This document shows, in pieces, positions 49,661 through 63,100 of a stretch of 64,000 nt of DNA. Each line of letters starts with the position of its first letter. Position 1 is the first letter of the stretch. This DNA comes from Motacilla alba alba (Eukaryota; Chordata; Aves; Passeriformes; Motacillidae): NCBI RefSeq assembly GCF_015832195.1, contig NC_052017.1, positions 92,282,429-92,346,428 on the forward strand, in the 5' to 3' direction. Made by a program: the position numbers and the translations under genes. Below the pieces are notes generated by a model. It was given only the letters and a program-made list of their open reading frames with translations. It did no database searches and was not told where the DNA came from.

Positions 49661-51520
49661 TTGCCAGCCCTGACTGTCATCAGCACAAACTCATCCTGGA
49701 GTGCTGCCAGGTATCTGGGATCCAGCCATAGTGTTTATTGTGCAAGGGTGGGCCTTAGAAGCTGTATCCTCTGGTGTTAATGTACTTTCACAACCTCTAA
49801 CATTTAGAGCAAGGAATTGATGGCAAGCTTTAATAAAATCTCGTTAAGTATTCATCGTTAGGCACATTTTCTCCTCACCATCAAGATCTACTAAAGTAAT
49901 GTTGTGAAGAGTCCTTTATTCTTTCTGATCCAAACCGGCTGTGTAATTTAGAAAGAAAAAGGTCTGCTTTGTATTTCAATTTGTTTCCAACTGAAAAAAA
50001 AATCAATTGCCATGAAAAATCTGAGAAAAGAAAGAAACCAGGAGCAAAAATGTCATGTTTAAAAGAAAAATGGCAAAAGCATAATTTGTACATGAACTGC
50101 TTAGCCTCCCATACGAAAATTTACCTTATTTTGTGATATGTGCTATTGGTTTATAGAAAAAAAACCCAACATGTGAGTCACTGGTGTTAGGGAAAGAAGG
50201 CAAGAATATTGTTTATATTCATAAATGGAAATAATCTATAAGCTAATAGCTGAGTCTGGATTTAAACTACACTTGAATGGTAATTTTTTTAAAAGTGTGC
50301 TGTTTATCCTACTCATTCTTGGTAATAATGTAATAATTTTGAATTATGCTTTTGGTTTGGAAAGAGAGAAGGAGATTGTTCTCCTGCAAGGGAGTAGACT
50401 TCATGCAATGTGAGATAGCTGTATTTTTCTTCTTACCTCAGGAAATGTTCTTTGGAAACATGGTGTTATGTACCTGAAGGCATGGGCCCCTTGAAGTGCC
50501 GTGATACTTGCGTGGGCAAAAAATCTTTCCTCAGAGGGGTCCTTTCAGGACCAGAGGAGATGGATGGATTTCAAAACCATCCAAGGCACAGCTCTTTGTC
50601 TCGTCAGACCTTTGACATGTGGAAAGAAGAATATGCAAGTATGAGTAATATTCACCCATGGCTGTGAAAAAAGCTCTTCCCACAGGCTTTTGTTAATTCT
50701 GTACCTGTGCAATGCTTAGACTCCATCCTTCAGTGACTGGAAAATCATAGTGGGATCCAAGGTTTTGAATAATGATTAAATTACCGAGAACTTCACATCA
50801 ATAAGTCTTACAAAACAACTTCATGAACATTTGCATAGCTTGTTTTGTTTTTAGTGCCGCCTCTCAACCATTCATTTTTTGGTGCATTTCAGAAAAGGTG
50901 GAACTTTTTTGTCATTATTCATTGCAACTGGGGAACCTGAGACCTTAATGGTGAGTCTGCAGCAGACCCCTGGCAGGGCAGCTGGTGATGAAAATTTAGT
51001 TGATAACTTCGTATAACATGCAATGATTCACAGGTACCAATATTAAGATTTCCAAGGAAATGGGTGATGACTGCAATTACCTGAGGAAAAGAGACAAAAC
51101 CTTTGGTAACTTAAACCAGTAGCAATAGTTATTTTGTTTGCTGGTTTTTATTCCTTCCTTTAGAGGACTATGCTCTGCCATATATGCTTAACATATAATC
51201 AAACCCTCCTTCATTTAATCCTTCTGGATGCAACAAAACCTTAGCCTTTCTCAGCTGAATTATCAGCAAATCTGGTAACTCTCCTGCAGAGCAGTAGCAA
51301 TCTCATCCTCAGCATCAGTTACGAGGTATTGTGCTGGGGCAATGGCTCTGTTTGGGATGGCTCTACTGCTCCTCACTGTCATACAACACAAGCTTACAGG
51401 TGTCCTGTGAAGCCTTGTCAAGGATGCCTTGAACTTAGGAGACAGCTGCTGAGTGAAAGGAAGGTGTTCAGTTACCAACCTTCTCCCAGCACTTGTGGGT
51501 CTTATGATGAGTTTCACCTG

Positions 51521-51548
51521 TGTATAAAACAATATATTGTTTTATACA
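51521..51548. repeat. Perfect 28-bp palindrome without spacer
   Basis: The 14-base half TGTATAAAACAATA is followed immediately by its exact reverse complement. The sequence is AT-rich and could extrude as a small cruciform. No flanking transposon ends are recognised. Confidence 0.9.
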
Positions 51549-53906
51549 ATAAACCAAATACTAGGGGAACTGCAAGGATATAACTCTGTCCAACAGCCAA
51601 ATGTTTCCCTTTTTCCTTGTATTAAAACTGCTAAGTTCATAAAGTAAGGGCTTCACTGTTCTGCTGGACATTAGTAAAACCCACAAGCCCTAGATTTCCA
51701 GAGCAGGCTGCATTACCTAAACAGCTTTTGTGAAATAAAATCCATACATATATCCAAAGGAAATAAATCCCTGAGTGGGCCTAGGGCCAGTGCCATTTAA
51801 ATCCCTCTTAGACTGTACTTAAGGGTAGAGTGTGAGCCTTGCACTTCATGAGGGAGATGGGAACTGCCCCCACAGCATCTTCTCCCAGGCAGAGGGCAGA
51901 GCAAAACCTCCAGGTCTGAGCATAACACCCTCAGCTCCTGCTCTGAAGACAAAAGGAATGGATCAATCTGGACATTTTGTATTGCCATATCATTTCTGCT
52001 GCTCTCCTCCCTGAGAGGATGGGCGTAATCTAGTCCCAAAACTTAGATGGATAAAATTAGTCAAGATAAATCCCTGTTGCAGTGATTTTCTAAAGAGGGT
52101 TTCAATATATTTTACCTAACAGGTAAGAATGTACCTGAAAATAATAATAGTGAGCTGTTTCAAAGCTGGTCACTTAAGCAGAGTGGTTACAGTGTCCACA
52201 GCACAGGGACTAGTGACCCTGTGCCAAAGATAATGTCTACTTTTGTTAAGCCTTTTAGCTCTGTTAATCCTTTTGATCAGAGTAAGGAGTGCTATATTGG
52301 AAAGCTAAGTTGGAAAGCAAACAGAAAATTATGAGAAGGAGCAGGCTATGCCTATGCAGAGTGAAGGACATCAGGGCAGAAGAAATGCACAGGACACCTA
52401 AGAGCCTTAAAAGCATTAGTACAGTCACCAGGCATGGAGTAGTCACTACACTCAGCAGCTGGTTTGAGAAGTCCAGATAAAAGCATGTAACTTATATTTT
52501 AAAACATGAAAAAGAACAAAATTTAGGCCTTGTCACATGAAAACTTAAACCCATACAGGATAAATGTGTCACTGGTGTAGACACTGTGGCATGGTGTTTA
52601 TGATGAAATAGTTTTTAATACCTTGGGGAATATGATCCTGTGCAATAGGTAGAAGTTGCATTTCTCAAAGCTTCCGAGTGCTGGTGGCAGTTTTCCAAGA
52701 AAGACACCAGATCCTGAAGTCCTCTTTACAAGTCACCTTCAAAAACCAGCATGGGCTGCAGTTGCCTGTGGCTGAACTCTTGCACCTCTGCAAGAACTGG
52801 GTGTTCCTCTTGAGGAGAATCCAAGTTGCAGAAGTATTTGTAAAGCATTGTTTGAAATAATGGAAAGCAGCTACTTTCTAAGTGATGGACAGCTGTAGGG
52901 AATATGCATCACTCAAATTCTGGGAGGAATACAGACCTCCAGTGACATACTACTATCATGCTATTAAAATTGAAAAATACTTTTCACTTTACTTAGAGTT
53001 GCCAAATTTTCTGAAGTGAGCTCTTCACTTCTAATTTTCATATCTGCTATTCTACAAAGAAAATTCAGCAAACAAAAGGTACTTTCATGTTTGTGACAAG
53101 CAAACCTCTCCATTTCCAAAAGTGTTACACTGCTTGTTCTGAAATCAAATTGCTGGGACAAATTCTCTGCATGCAAACTAGCACATTTGAAAACAATACA
53201 GAAATGAAACTCAAATTTCCAGTTTTGTTTTTGACATACAGATTTTAGAGCACCAGAACAAAACTAAAAAAAAAAAGATGAACATATTCCAATTATCAAG
53301 GAAAATGTCTGCAGTACAGTAATAGCAATAATCTTGTCACCAAGTTTGCAAAACTGCTTAGTAGGAGTATGTTATGTTCTTTTCATAAGATGAACAGACT
53401 TCAGAGTCTGGCCAGGTCAGAGGAACCATCTTATGGAAAATATGGAAGATAAAGTAACTCCCACAACCAGCTTTACCCTACTTACCCTTTCTATTTAAAA
53501 CCTGTATTGAAGGGAGTTCAGTATCTGAGAGGGTTTAGTTTTGGGGAAGGGATGGGCTGATGCATAATTGAATAGTTTCTGGTTTGGAGCGGCAGTACAA
53601 AGCCAGGCTTTTGCACTGAGTTCCTAAAATCTAACCCAAAAATGTCAAACCACCTTGAAGCAGAAAAAAAACTTCTAAGAAGAATGTAGACAGAGCAATT
53701 CAGTTTGCCTATAATTGCTTTTATTTCCTTTGCTCTTCTAGTGCAAGAGTGCTGGATAAATTCAGTGTAATTTAATACTTAATTATTTAATATTTTACCT
53801 ACACATGCATATGGGGGCGTTTTAATATACTCAGATGTTCTTTAGAAACATTGAAGCATTGCATCAAGTTTTTCAGCTGCAATTGAGAAACTACCACCTT
53901 TTATTA

Positions 53907-54096
53907 TAGAATCATAGAATATCCTATTTGGAAGGGACTCAAGGATAATCAAGTCCAGCTCCTGACAGGACAGCCCCAAGAGTCACACCATGTGCCTGAG
54001 AGCACTGTCCAAATCCTTCTTTAACTCTGTCAGACTCGGTGTTGTGACCACTTCCCTGAGGAGCCTGTTCCAGTGCCTGACCACCCTCTGGTTCAG
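53907..54096 (-). mobile_element. CR1 LINE 3' fragment (first of two abutting)
   Basis: It starts TAGAATCATAGAAT, a CR1 terminus in reverse complement, followed by TTTGGAAGGGACTCAAGG and CR1 3' text down to GTGCCTGACCACCCTCTGG. Minus orientation, truncated and non-functional. Confidence 0.9.
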
Positions 54097-54160
54097 TCAT
54101 GGAATGGTTTGGGTTGGAAAGGACCTAGTTTCAACCCCACTGCCATCTTCTTGATGCTGA
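54097..54160 (-). mobile_element. CR1 LINE terminal fragment (second of two abutting)
   Basis: A fresh CR1 terminus (TCATGGAATGGTTTGGGTTG, then GAAAGGACC) begins directly after the previous fragment, in the same orientation. It persists for only about 60 bases before merging into unrecognised sequence. Confidence 0.8.
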
Positions 54161-57100
54161 GTGTTAGCTGATGATATCTCTGTAATGAAAGCTGTCCTGA
54201 GCTAAGCCCACAGCTCTTGAGTGAACTATTTATTGCTCATTGAAGCTGTGCTTGTGGTAGTAAGCTTGATTAAGCCATTTCCGATTGCCCTTTGTACAAT
54301 CTCATGAGCCAGTGTGACAGGGACTGACTTGGGAGCTTGACTCAGGCACATACTTGCATTGTGCTTCCTATGCACCTGTACTGGGAAAAACAGTTAAATT
54401 ATTGCAGCCCCAAGAAGACAGTTATCTGCTGAATATTGAGAAGTGTAGTGCCATGGCCCCCAACAGCAAGGACCTAAAGGAGGATCACAGGAAAATCCCA
54501 TTTCTGTGCAATATGCAGGTGGGATGCAGAGCTCTCTGACATGCATCTGGAAAGCTGAAAATTGTCAAGGAATAAAGGATAAGGAGAATAAGCATCACAG
54601 CATGTTGCCAGCTAGTGGACCCCCCTGCATAGTGACCAACAGCCACAGAGAAGGCTGCAAATGTGCCGGGAGGAATTTCCACAGGAGATGCTTGGTCCAG
54701 GGCAATCCTGTGAGCCTACCAGGCTGTACTTCCCTCCTAGCTGATGGGCCAGCTGGTAGAAGGGAAGGGTAGACTTCTCTAGGAGGTGCCAGTCCTCACA
54801 CCAAATTGAAATGCCTTCTGCTTAGGACATTTGCTTGGAAATGTTTTTAGGTGCATATGAGGTAATACTCTCCCCTTTTTCCCCATATTTTCTGTGGGAC
54901 AGGGAAGAGAGGACAGGGAACATCAGTACTGACACTTCCTCAAGCAGCTCATAGCTTGGGCAGATGTTGCTTGGTTACACTCTGAATAATTTTCACAGTT
55001 TGCATTACAGTCACAAGGGCAAGAGATTTTGAATACATATATAAATTAGAGCTGAGATTGCAGGAAACAAGTTCGTATATTTTGAAACAAACACATGCAT
55101 ATAAAACTGAGTCCCTGCCAGCCTGACTAAGCTCCAACCATGACATCTGAAAAAACAATTGTAACTTGTTTAGTGAAATTTTCCATGGTTGCAGGTCCTG
55201 ATGGCACAAGTTGGGTCTGACAGTACAGCTGAGCTGGTCAAAACCAGCCACTACTGGAAGCTGTGAAGAGAAATCACATTAGCACGTTTAGACCCTAAAG
55301 AGATGTCAAAAAACCAAAATTTCTTTGCAAATTTCTGCAGAAGGTACTACATCCTTTTGATGACCATGAGTTTGCATGCTTTCCCTTGCTAATCTAGGCA
55401 GGTCCTACCAAGCACATGAATGTATTTAACATCAGATTGGGTTGTCAGGAAGGACAAAGGTTGGCTTCTCTCATTTTGGGAACTGGGAAGTGCCTGCTTG
55501 CCCTGATGAGCCCTCAGCTGCTCAGCTGTCCATGTAGACATCCATGTAGGAAATCCATGTCACCCCCACAGCCCAGGCTCAGGACAGGGGTGCAGGGAAG
55601 CCAAGGAGCTTCCAAAAAGCTATAAGTCCATCAAGAAGAGGTTTACTTCAAGGCAGGAGATGGCAGTGATTCTTCTCCCATGGAGAAGGGTCTCCTTCAC
55701 AGCCACTGCCTGCCTCCTCTGTCATCAGCACACCTATATTTCACATGAGTACTCTGGAAGCGGAATTAAGTGGTTATTTCTAAAAACCGTGGTTATTTCT
55801 AAACCCATGAACTATGTTCAAACATTATTCAGATAAAGGAAGGGCTGGGAAAACACTTCCCTTTGCAGTAGGTCTGCATGATTTCTGAAGGTCAGCTGAA
55901 GCAGGAGTGGGAGTTTGCCTGAGTCAAGTATGAAGGATCAAACACTTTGAAATAGTCCCTCTCATTTTCGTATTTCATAATTCTGTGACTTCAGTGCAGC
56001 TATCACCTGTCCCCAAACTCCAGATGAGTGGCAGAAATATCAGCCCACATTATTTGCATTTTTTACATTGATTGGCAAAATAAGGGCAACTTCAGTTTAA
56101 GTAAGTGTTGGTAAGGTACCTGCCCTTGGTTTGGTTTGCGAACCTTGCAATAAATTACAATTATACAGGAAACTAGCCTGATGACCTCAATTTTTTTTAT
56201 GACCTCAGAGAAATGTACCACAGTGGTTTTTTCTACCCTTTCTAATAGTCATTATCACCAGGTTTGTTACACCTCATCATTAGCTAAGAAGAACACAGTC
56301 ACGTATTATTTGTGAGTCAGATCAGTCATTTGAGATCAGTCATTACTACTGACATTAAAGTTCTCACTATTTTAAAGATACATTAAAAAAAAAAAGCTTT
56401 GGTCCTTGTGGCATCTTAAACCTGTTGCAGTCTATTTGATATATTAAAATGATGGGAATTTGGGTGCTATTGTTATATTGCCATTTGTATTTAAATTTTT
56501 TTCCATTCAAGTACACATCAACACAGGCTCTAAAAAGGTCAGAGGGAGGTCTGGTAGACTGAAATCAATCATTTCCATGGTGCTACCCTGCTGAAGTAAT
56601 CAATTAGAAGTGTTTTCAAGGATCTTTTGTGCTACTTCCAACACTTGTGTATTGCTACGCTATATATTCAAAGAGTCATGCTGCATGAATTAGCTTTTGT
56701 GGAGGATCTGCCTTTCTTTACTTCTTAAAAAAAAGACCATTTAGTTGGTTGCAGGAAGTAAGTCTTGTTCAGTGAGTGCTTCCCTGGGTAAATGGTCAAA
56801 AGATGTGTCTATGTGAAGGCACTGGGTGAAGAAAATTAATACCAAAAGAATTATAGATTATACTTTATATGTAATACATATAAATATGAGAAAGTGATCT
56901 ATTTTAACATACAAAGAAGATTTAAAAAACTATAGAAAGTGAGAAATGTGAGATTGCTTGAAGACAATTGTTTGGCTAATTGTGTTTCAACTCTAAGACA
57001 AGGGACTGTTGTGATTTCTCCCTCCATCTTTATACGACATGGTGGCCTTCACCATATATCAAAAGCTACTCAGTTCTTCTCTCTCATACACATGTTAAAT

Positions 57101-60100
57101 TAAGCCCTACAAAAATTATTAGTAGAGTATTATCTGTTCTGGAACTATGGCGGAAGATCATAATCTTGTTTATCTGGCACAGAGAAACATGGACATTTCC
57201 TTTGTACTATGACACAATTATTTTGGTATTGCCTTAATTAGCAACCATAATTGCTAATTAAGATGAGAACAAGGTACTTTGTGTCTCAGGTATTTTCATT
57301 AAATATAATTTACTTTAGAAAAAACAAACAGTGGCAAAACCAGATTTCAAGGCTCTTCGAAGCCTGTTTTTTTCCAGCATGGGCTTGGTGTGTGTGTCTG
57401 ATGGTAACATGAGCAAGGCGGCCGTGCTGTATGTGCACTGAGGGTTGGCAGGGTGGGCACACCTGTGGGAGTGGGGGATCTGGGGGTGCTGTACCTCCCC
57501 CTGGAGAAAAATAGGGAAGCTGCCCTTCTGCACAGCCTTGGAGAATCCTCCTCCTGAAATTGCTCTCTACTCTGATTTTTCATTTCTTTTGCAGGTTTTA
57601 CTCTTGCTGAAAAGAAGAAGCTTAAAACCTTGCAGTGCTGGCAGATGGGATTTGGGGGGCATTTATTCCTTTAGGGCAAAAATGTGTGTCCAACTTATGA
57701 TTTCATTTGTGTGGAAACATTTCAGTGTAGTTGGGGCAGAGATGCTGAGTTGTTTATGCCAGACCTCTCTAATCAAGCTCTCCATAAAAAGTGCCAACAA
57801 CAAGGCTGTTTTTTAGTCTCAGTTACTTCATGAGAATTGTTTAGTCACATAGAAACAGTATGTCTGAAGAAAAATATGCAAGTTGGTATTGCAAATATCC
57901 AATTGGAAGCAGGATACGGCTCAATAAATGCAAATCAATTGCATGCATGATAAACCTGCATGTGCTGCTAAATCCACTTGAATTACTAACACAATGTACA
58001 GCAAGTCTGATGGTCACGGCTCTTTGGTGGCACATTTTTGCTACAGCAAACAATCAGGATATTGAGTGGTCCATGCTCCCTGACTTGTGAGATAAACCTG
58101 CCACCTTTTCCTTCCAATCCCTGAGAGTCCCACCAGAGACTGTGACTGCTTGTTTTCCCCACTGATGGACTTGAAATTGGCTCATCAAAAATGCAGCACA
58201 AAATCCTAAAGTCCCCCAAAGGAATATTTCCCTCTTTGAGGGGAAGAGGATAAGGCACTCTAGGGGCTGGGACTTTCAGTGTGATATATCTGGTGCTCAG
58301 CTACCCCCAGGTTATGTAGAATTAGGTACAATTTTTCTGGCATTTTTGTCCTTGAATGTAAAAGAACCCAAAGCAAACAAACCACCCTGTGAAGCTGAGG
58401 GAGAGTGGTGTAATTCTCACATCTTTGGTTTAGATGAGGCCATAAAAGGACAAAGGACTAAAACATCCTGTTCTGTCTGCTGAAGGTTAAACTTGCTGTG
58501 ACCTCCTTAGTAGCAATCACAGTTGACCACTTTGTGGGAGCCTGTGTTTCAAACCCACTGACAGATCTTCTCTCAGATTAAGCCAAGCCCTACTAGTTCT
58601 GTCTGCAGTCGTTGCAGTTATTGCCAGGGTTTCTGCACTCTGTTGGACGCAGCTGCTCCTGTGCAGCTACATGAAACAAGAAATTGAAAGGTAACTATCC
58701 TTCTCCAAACCTTCCTAGACACTTTGGGCCGTAGGTCTCGAGAGGGATCACCAAAGTTTGGCTCCTACAAAGACCACTTCCATTACAAGCTCACCCCCTG
58801 TTGGGCTCAAATCTCATGCCCACCTCCTGACCACTAATTCTGAGGGACAAGTTTGTCTCTGTGAGACCCTTCCCAAGTGATTGCATAGGGTCTAGAGGAA
58901 GACATTTGGGGAAGACAAGAGGACGAGTCATCAGCAGCCTTATAGAAATGAGCCTCCATTTGGTCCACCCCTTCAATTGAGTGGACCAATTCCAGCTCCC
59001 TTTCTTGATGCTGCAGAGAAAAAACTCCTGCCATGTTTCCGATGCCTTCCTATTTGCTTGCTATAAGAAAGGCTGCTGAAGATCATCACAATGGGATTAG
59101 CTTGTAATATTAGTACAACATGATTCTAATACACATCTTAATGTGACTGTTTTTGTCCCTAAGCATTACGTAGCTTAATTTAGATGGAAAAATTAGCACA
59201 ATTATCAGCTGAAGCCAAAAAGCCATGCTTGGATGTTGCAGTACATCAAATTAAAGTGTAAGATAGGCTAAATAAACATATTTTTGTTCAGATAGTGTGT
59301 CAGCCTATAAGCAAGGCATTTGTCATCTTGTGTGAGATTTTTCTGAGAGCTGTGATTTTTATAACAGCCCAGCTCTCCAGCAGAGCAGAAGCATGGCTAC
59401 TGCTGGTAGCTGCAGTGTGGATGCTCTGTGCTGGCCCTGTATCCGTGCAGGCAGCCAGGCCAGGGACTGCTCATGCCCTAGAAATACCCATTTTTCAGAA
59501 AGCAGAAAAGGATGAAAAGCATGAGGGAAGCAAAACAAAGCAGTGAGCAGGGTACCAGGAAAGGGTCACTGATTTTCTGTTAGCACTGGCCTGATCCTTC
59601 ACAGGGAAGATCTTTACACACAAGTGGAAAGAAAATGCACTCAGATATGTAGCTGGAGTGCTCCTCCAGCTCCTCCCTCATGCTAGTGCTCCTCTACATT
59701 TGTGAAATTTGTACCTCCTCATTACTGTGGTCAAGATTTGGCATGATCTGGAGGAAGCTGACTCTGGTCTCATTACTTCAGTTCCTGATTTCATGCACAT
59801 TAGCCACAATAGTTTAATGCAAGTCTTGTGTTTTTCTATCATTATTTTACCACCGATGTTCCTTTGTTAAATACATAGGGAAGCTATAAATGGACATGTC
59901 AATGGAAATGAATTTGTTAGATTGTTTGAGTGAGCCTAATTCCCTGTGACACTCATTAACACCCAGCTAGATTTCCCTTTACAGAGCAAGGCTTCTGGCA
60001 CCATGCAACATTGTCTCTAAGCACCTGTAGTGATCGTGCAGAAGCACTCAAAGTATTTTGGACGCGTTGCTAATTAAAGTCCAGAGCTACAAAAGGATTT

Positions 60101-63100
60101 AGGTGGGACCAAAATTCCTGACATATGTAAATGCTGAATAACAAAAGCAGCACAGCTGCTTTGTGCATGTGCAATACACACAAGCTGGTGCATGCATTAG
60201 AAGTCCAACGACCCTCCCAGAAGACCCAGCTGCTCATGAAAATTGTTCTGTAGCTTCGGTTTTCCTGATTGAGCTCCATCAATGGGCTCTTTGTAGGAGT
60301 AGATGAGTGCTGGTACCAACAGCAGAGTGCACAGGACTACAGTAAGGCCCATATAGATGGCTTTATCCTGTGAGGGAGCCTCCTCCTACTGCCTGGGGAC
60401 ACCAGGTTGCTGCACTGAAAATGGTCTCATGTCTGAGAAGTGCTGAGATATTTGGTAGCCTCTCTGGAAGTCAGCAGGAAACCTTGTGGGGGTGCCCTTA
60501 CTGGTGAAAATATTTGTGCCTATAACCCTTGAGGAGCCTTGGCTCGTCTGAGTTTCACTGCTACCCGGGGTCTTAAGAAGGCAGGTTCCATCAAAGTTGC
60601 ACTGTAGGTCAAACAACCTTTGTTCTTTTTTGTTTGGGTTTGGTGTTTGGGTTTTTTTAGCCTTTCCAATATGCACAAGCACAGAGGACAACACAAGAAA
60701 GCAGGTGAAATTCTGATTTCACAGCACTTTTTGAGATCTTTGCAATAGCCTTCCACTGCACTTCACTCACTCTCTTTTTATGTGCCTAAAGTTATGTTTG
60801 TAACAACTCCTGAGATTCTGAAAATATTCCTTCCCCTGTGTTCCCTCTGCCACTTCATCAGCATTGCAACAATAGTCATGAGGGATTCAGGACTGGTAAA
60901 ATTAACTTTGGAGCCGTTTTTAATTTGGAGGATGATATAAAGACAGTGTAATTGGTGACCTGTGTATTATCTAGTGACCTACTACAAGTAGATTAGTTGT
61001 GGCTAAAACACAGTATTGAAGTGTTGAAAATAAGACCAAATATTTGGTTTGGATTGGAAGGCTTCCTGTTGGATATCTGTGAGTGGTTTTACTTGCTTAC
61101 TGCTGATGTTCCATATTTAGCAGTAGGAATACTTGGAGAGGAGAACCTGGAAAGCCATGAATCTACACTGTTGCTGAAATCTGTGGGAGGACCGGATACC
61201 AAGTAGTAACTTTGTCATTATGTCTAATTATATAAACTGTATAATGGAGGGGTCATGAATATAACCTAGCTCTTCTTAATTTTGGCATCTTCCAAGTCTG
61301 TTCTCACTCTGTGAGGTAGTTGCTCTGTCTGAAATAAGACTCCTCACAGGAGAGAAGGACATATCCTCACTCCCACATTAAAACTGCTCAGCACTAACAA
61401 TGATGCTAGTTAATGAGTTCAAAGTATCAAATTAATAGTTGCAGTGAGACAAGACTGAAGGGGACTTTCAGCCTACAGATAAAACTGAAAATGCAAAACA
61501 CATGTTTTTGGGCACAGAAGCTCTTCTTCAGGTGGGAAGCAGCAGACTAAAACCCAGTTGTGTACTGGGAGCTGCAGAGTTTATCCTAACAATACTAATC
61601 CTTTAGATATCTCAAGAGAAGAGCATGCCTTGTAACCATGGAGCAGTGGGGAATGCTGGGCAGAAAAAGGGCGATTAAATCATTAGCCTCCATCATACAG
61701 ACAAGAAATAGGTAACTATCATATTAAGGGATTTACTGGGATAAGACATGGAAGAATAATTGTTTGCTATGAAATCAGTGTCTCAATTGCATTTATTATT
61801 TTTTAATAATAGTAGAACTATGACTTCTATTTCCCAGTCTGGTGTTTGGAAATATTTTGTGGATCTACGTTAGGATTTTTTTTTATGTTTAAGATATGTC
61901 ATGACATGCATCAAGAAAGGCTCTGCAGGATGAAAACAGGACCTAGATGCAAATAGTGCTGATATTTCAGTGTTGCAAAGAATAGCACATCAGCTTCCTG
62001 CTGTGCCCTGGGCAGACACATGGGCTTTGGGACATTTTTCTATTTTAGGTGATGTGGTGGGCACTCATGAGAGAGGAACTGACAGTGCTATTTTAACACC
62101 CCAGTTTCAAGAAAAAGTCAGTGCACAAAGCCAGAACAGTTCCTGCTACAGCTGCATCTTCAGCCTCAGTGTCAAATGTCCTCAACCCCAAAACTATCAC
62201 AAGTGATCGTTAATTATTGAGTTCTCCTCTCTGCATGTCACTGTGTGAGAGCCTAGAGCCAGTGAAAGGTGTGTGTTGAGTTAATGACATTGACCAGAAA
62301 TGAAGAACATTGAGAATTTCCCTGAAAGGGGAGAAAAGTCTGTTAGACTCGTTAGATCCCAAAGAAACTGTCACTGGCTGCAGCTGACTTGAAGATGAGA
62401 TTTTCTGCTCGGCTACAGCTGGGTTTTGGTAAACATGGATTTCTGTTTGATGGGTTCAAAGAGGAAAATGGTGGTAAGCGAAGGAAAGCTGCAAATGCCT
62501 TCTCCGAGCATTGACTTCTACCCCTGTCTGTCTTCAAGCAGTGGGATGATTTCCTTTTTCCCCCACCTTTTTTTTTCTTTTTTTTTTCTTTTCCCTTTAA
62601 AGAGGGTGATGCCAAGGGGTGTGCTGTGACAGCAGCATCCTGCAGTATGTTATTTGCTTCCTTCCTAATCAAAATATTATGGAGTTGTTATTGCATATCC
62701 CTGCTGTAATTTTGGAAACGTAATCCCCAGCATTTGGGGGATCACACTCCTCCCTGCCATGTAAACTTCCTAAGCGGATTCTCTGCCAAGTTTTCAAGTG
62801 TTCCAATTTCAAGTTATTTTGATCTTATCTCTGTTGTTTCCATAGTGCACTTTACCGTTAAAGATTCTTTATCACAGTCAGAAATGACATACAATTACAC
62901 TCAGGATCTGTGAACACAGGCCATGTAGTCCAGAGCTCTCTTGTTTAATGAAGACTGAGCAAAAGGTTACCTGGGCTGCTCCAGAAATTCAGTTTGAGGA
63001 GAGGCACAGATTTTGTAGCTACAGTTTGAGCTGCTGGAATCTGGCTCCCCTAACCTTAATATATCACACGTTACACATAAAGATGACTCCTCTAACTTTA

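Larger units (their letters stand above)
46583..53906. other. Non-coding stretch right of the second CpG island
   Basis: This would be intron 1 if the candidate exon at 46.1 kb is real, and intergenic otherwise. It holds an A18 tract at 48221-48238, a hexamer-type repeat near 49.6 kb and a perfect palindrome at 51521-51548. I saw no exon with convincing splice sites and a recognisable peptide. Confidence 0.5.
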
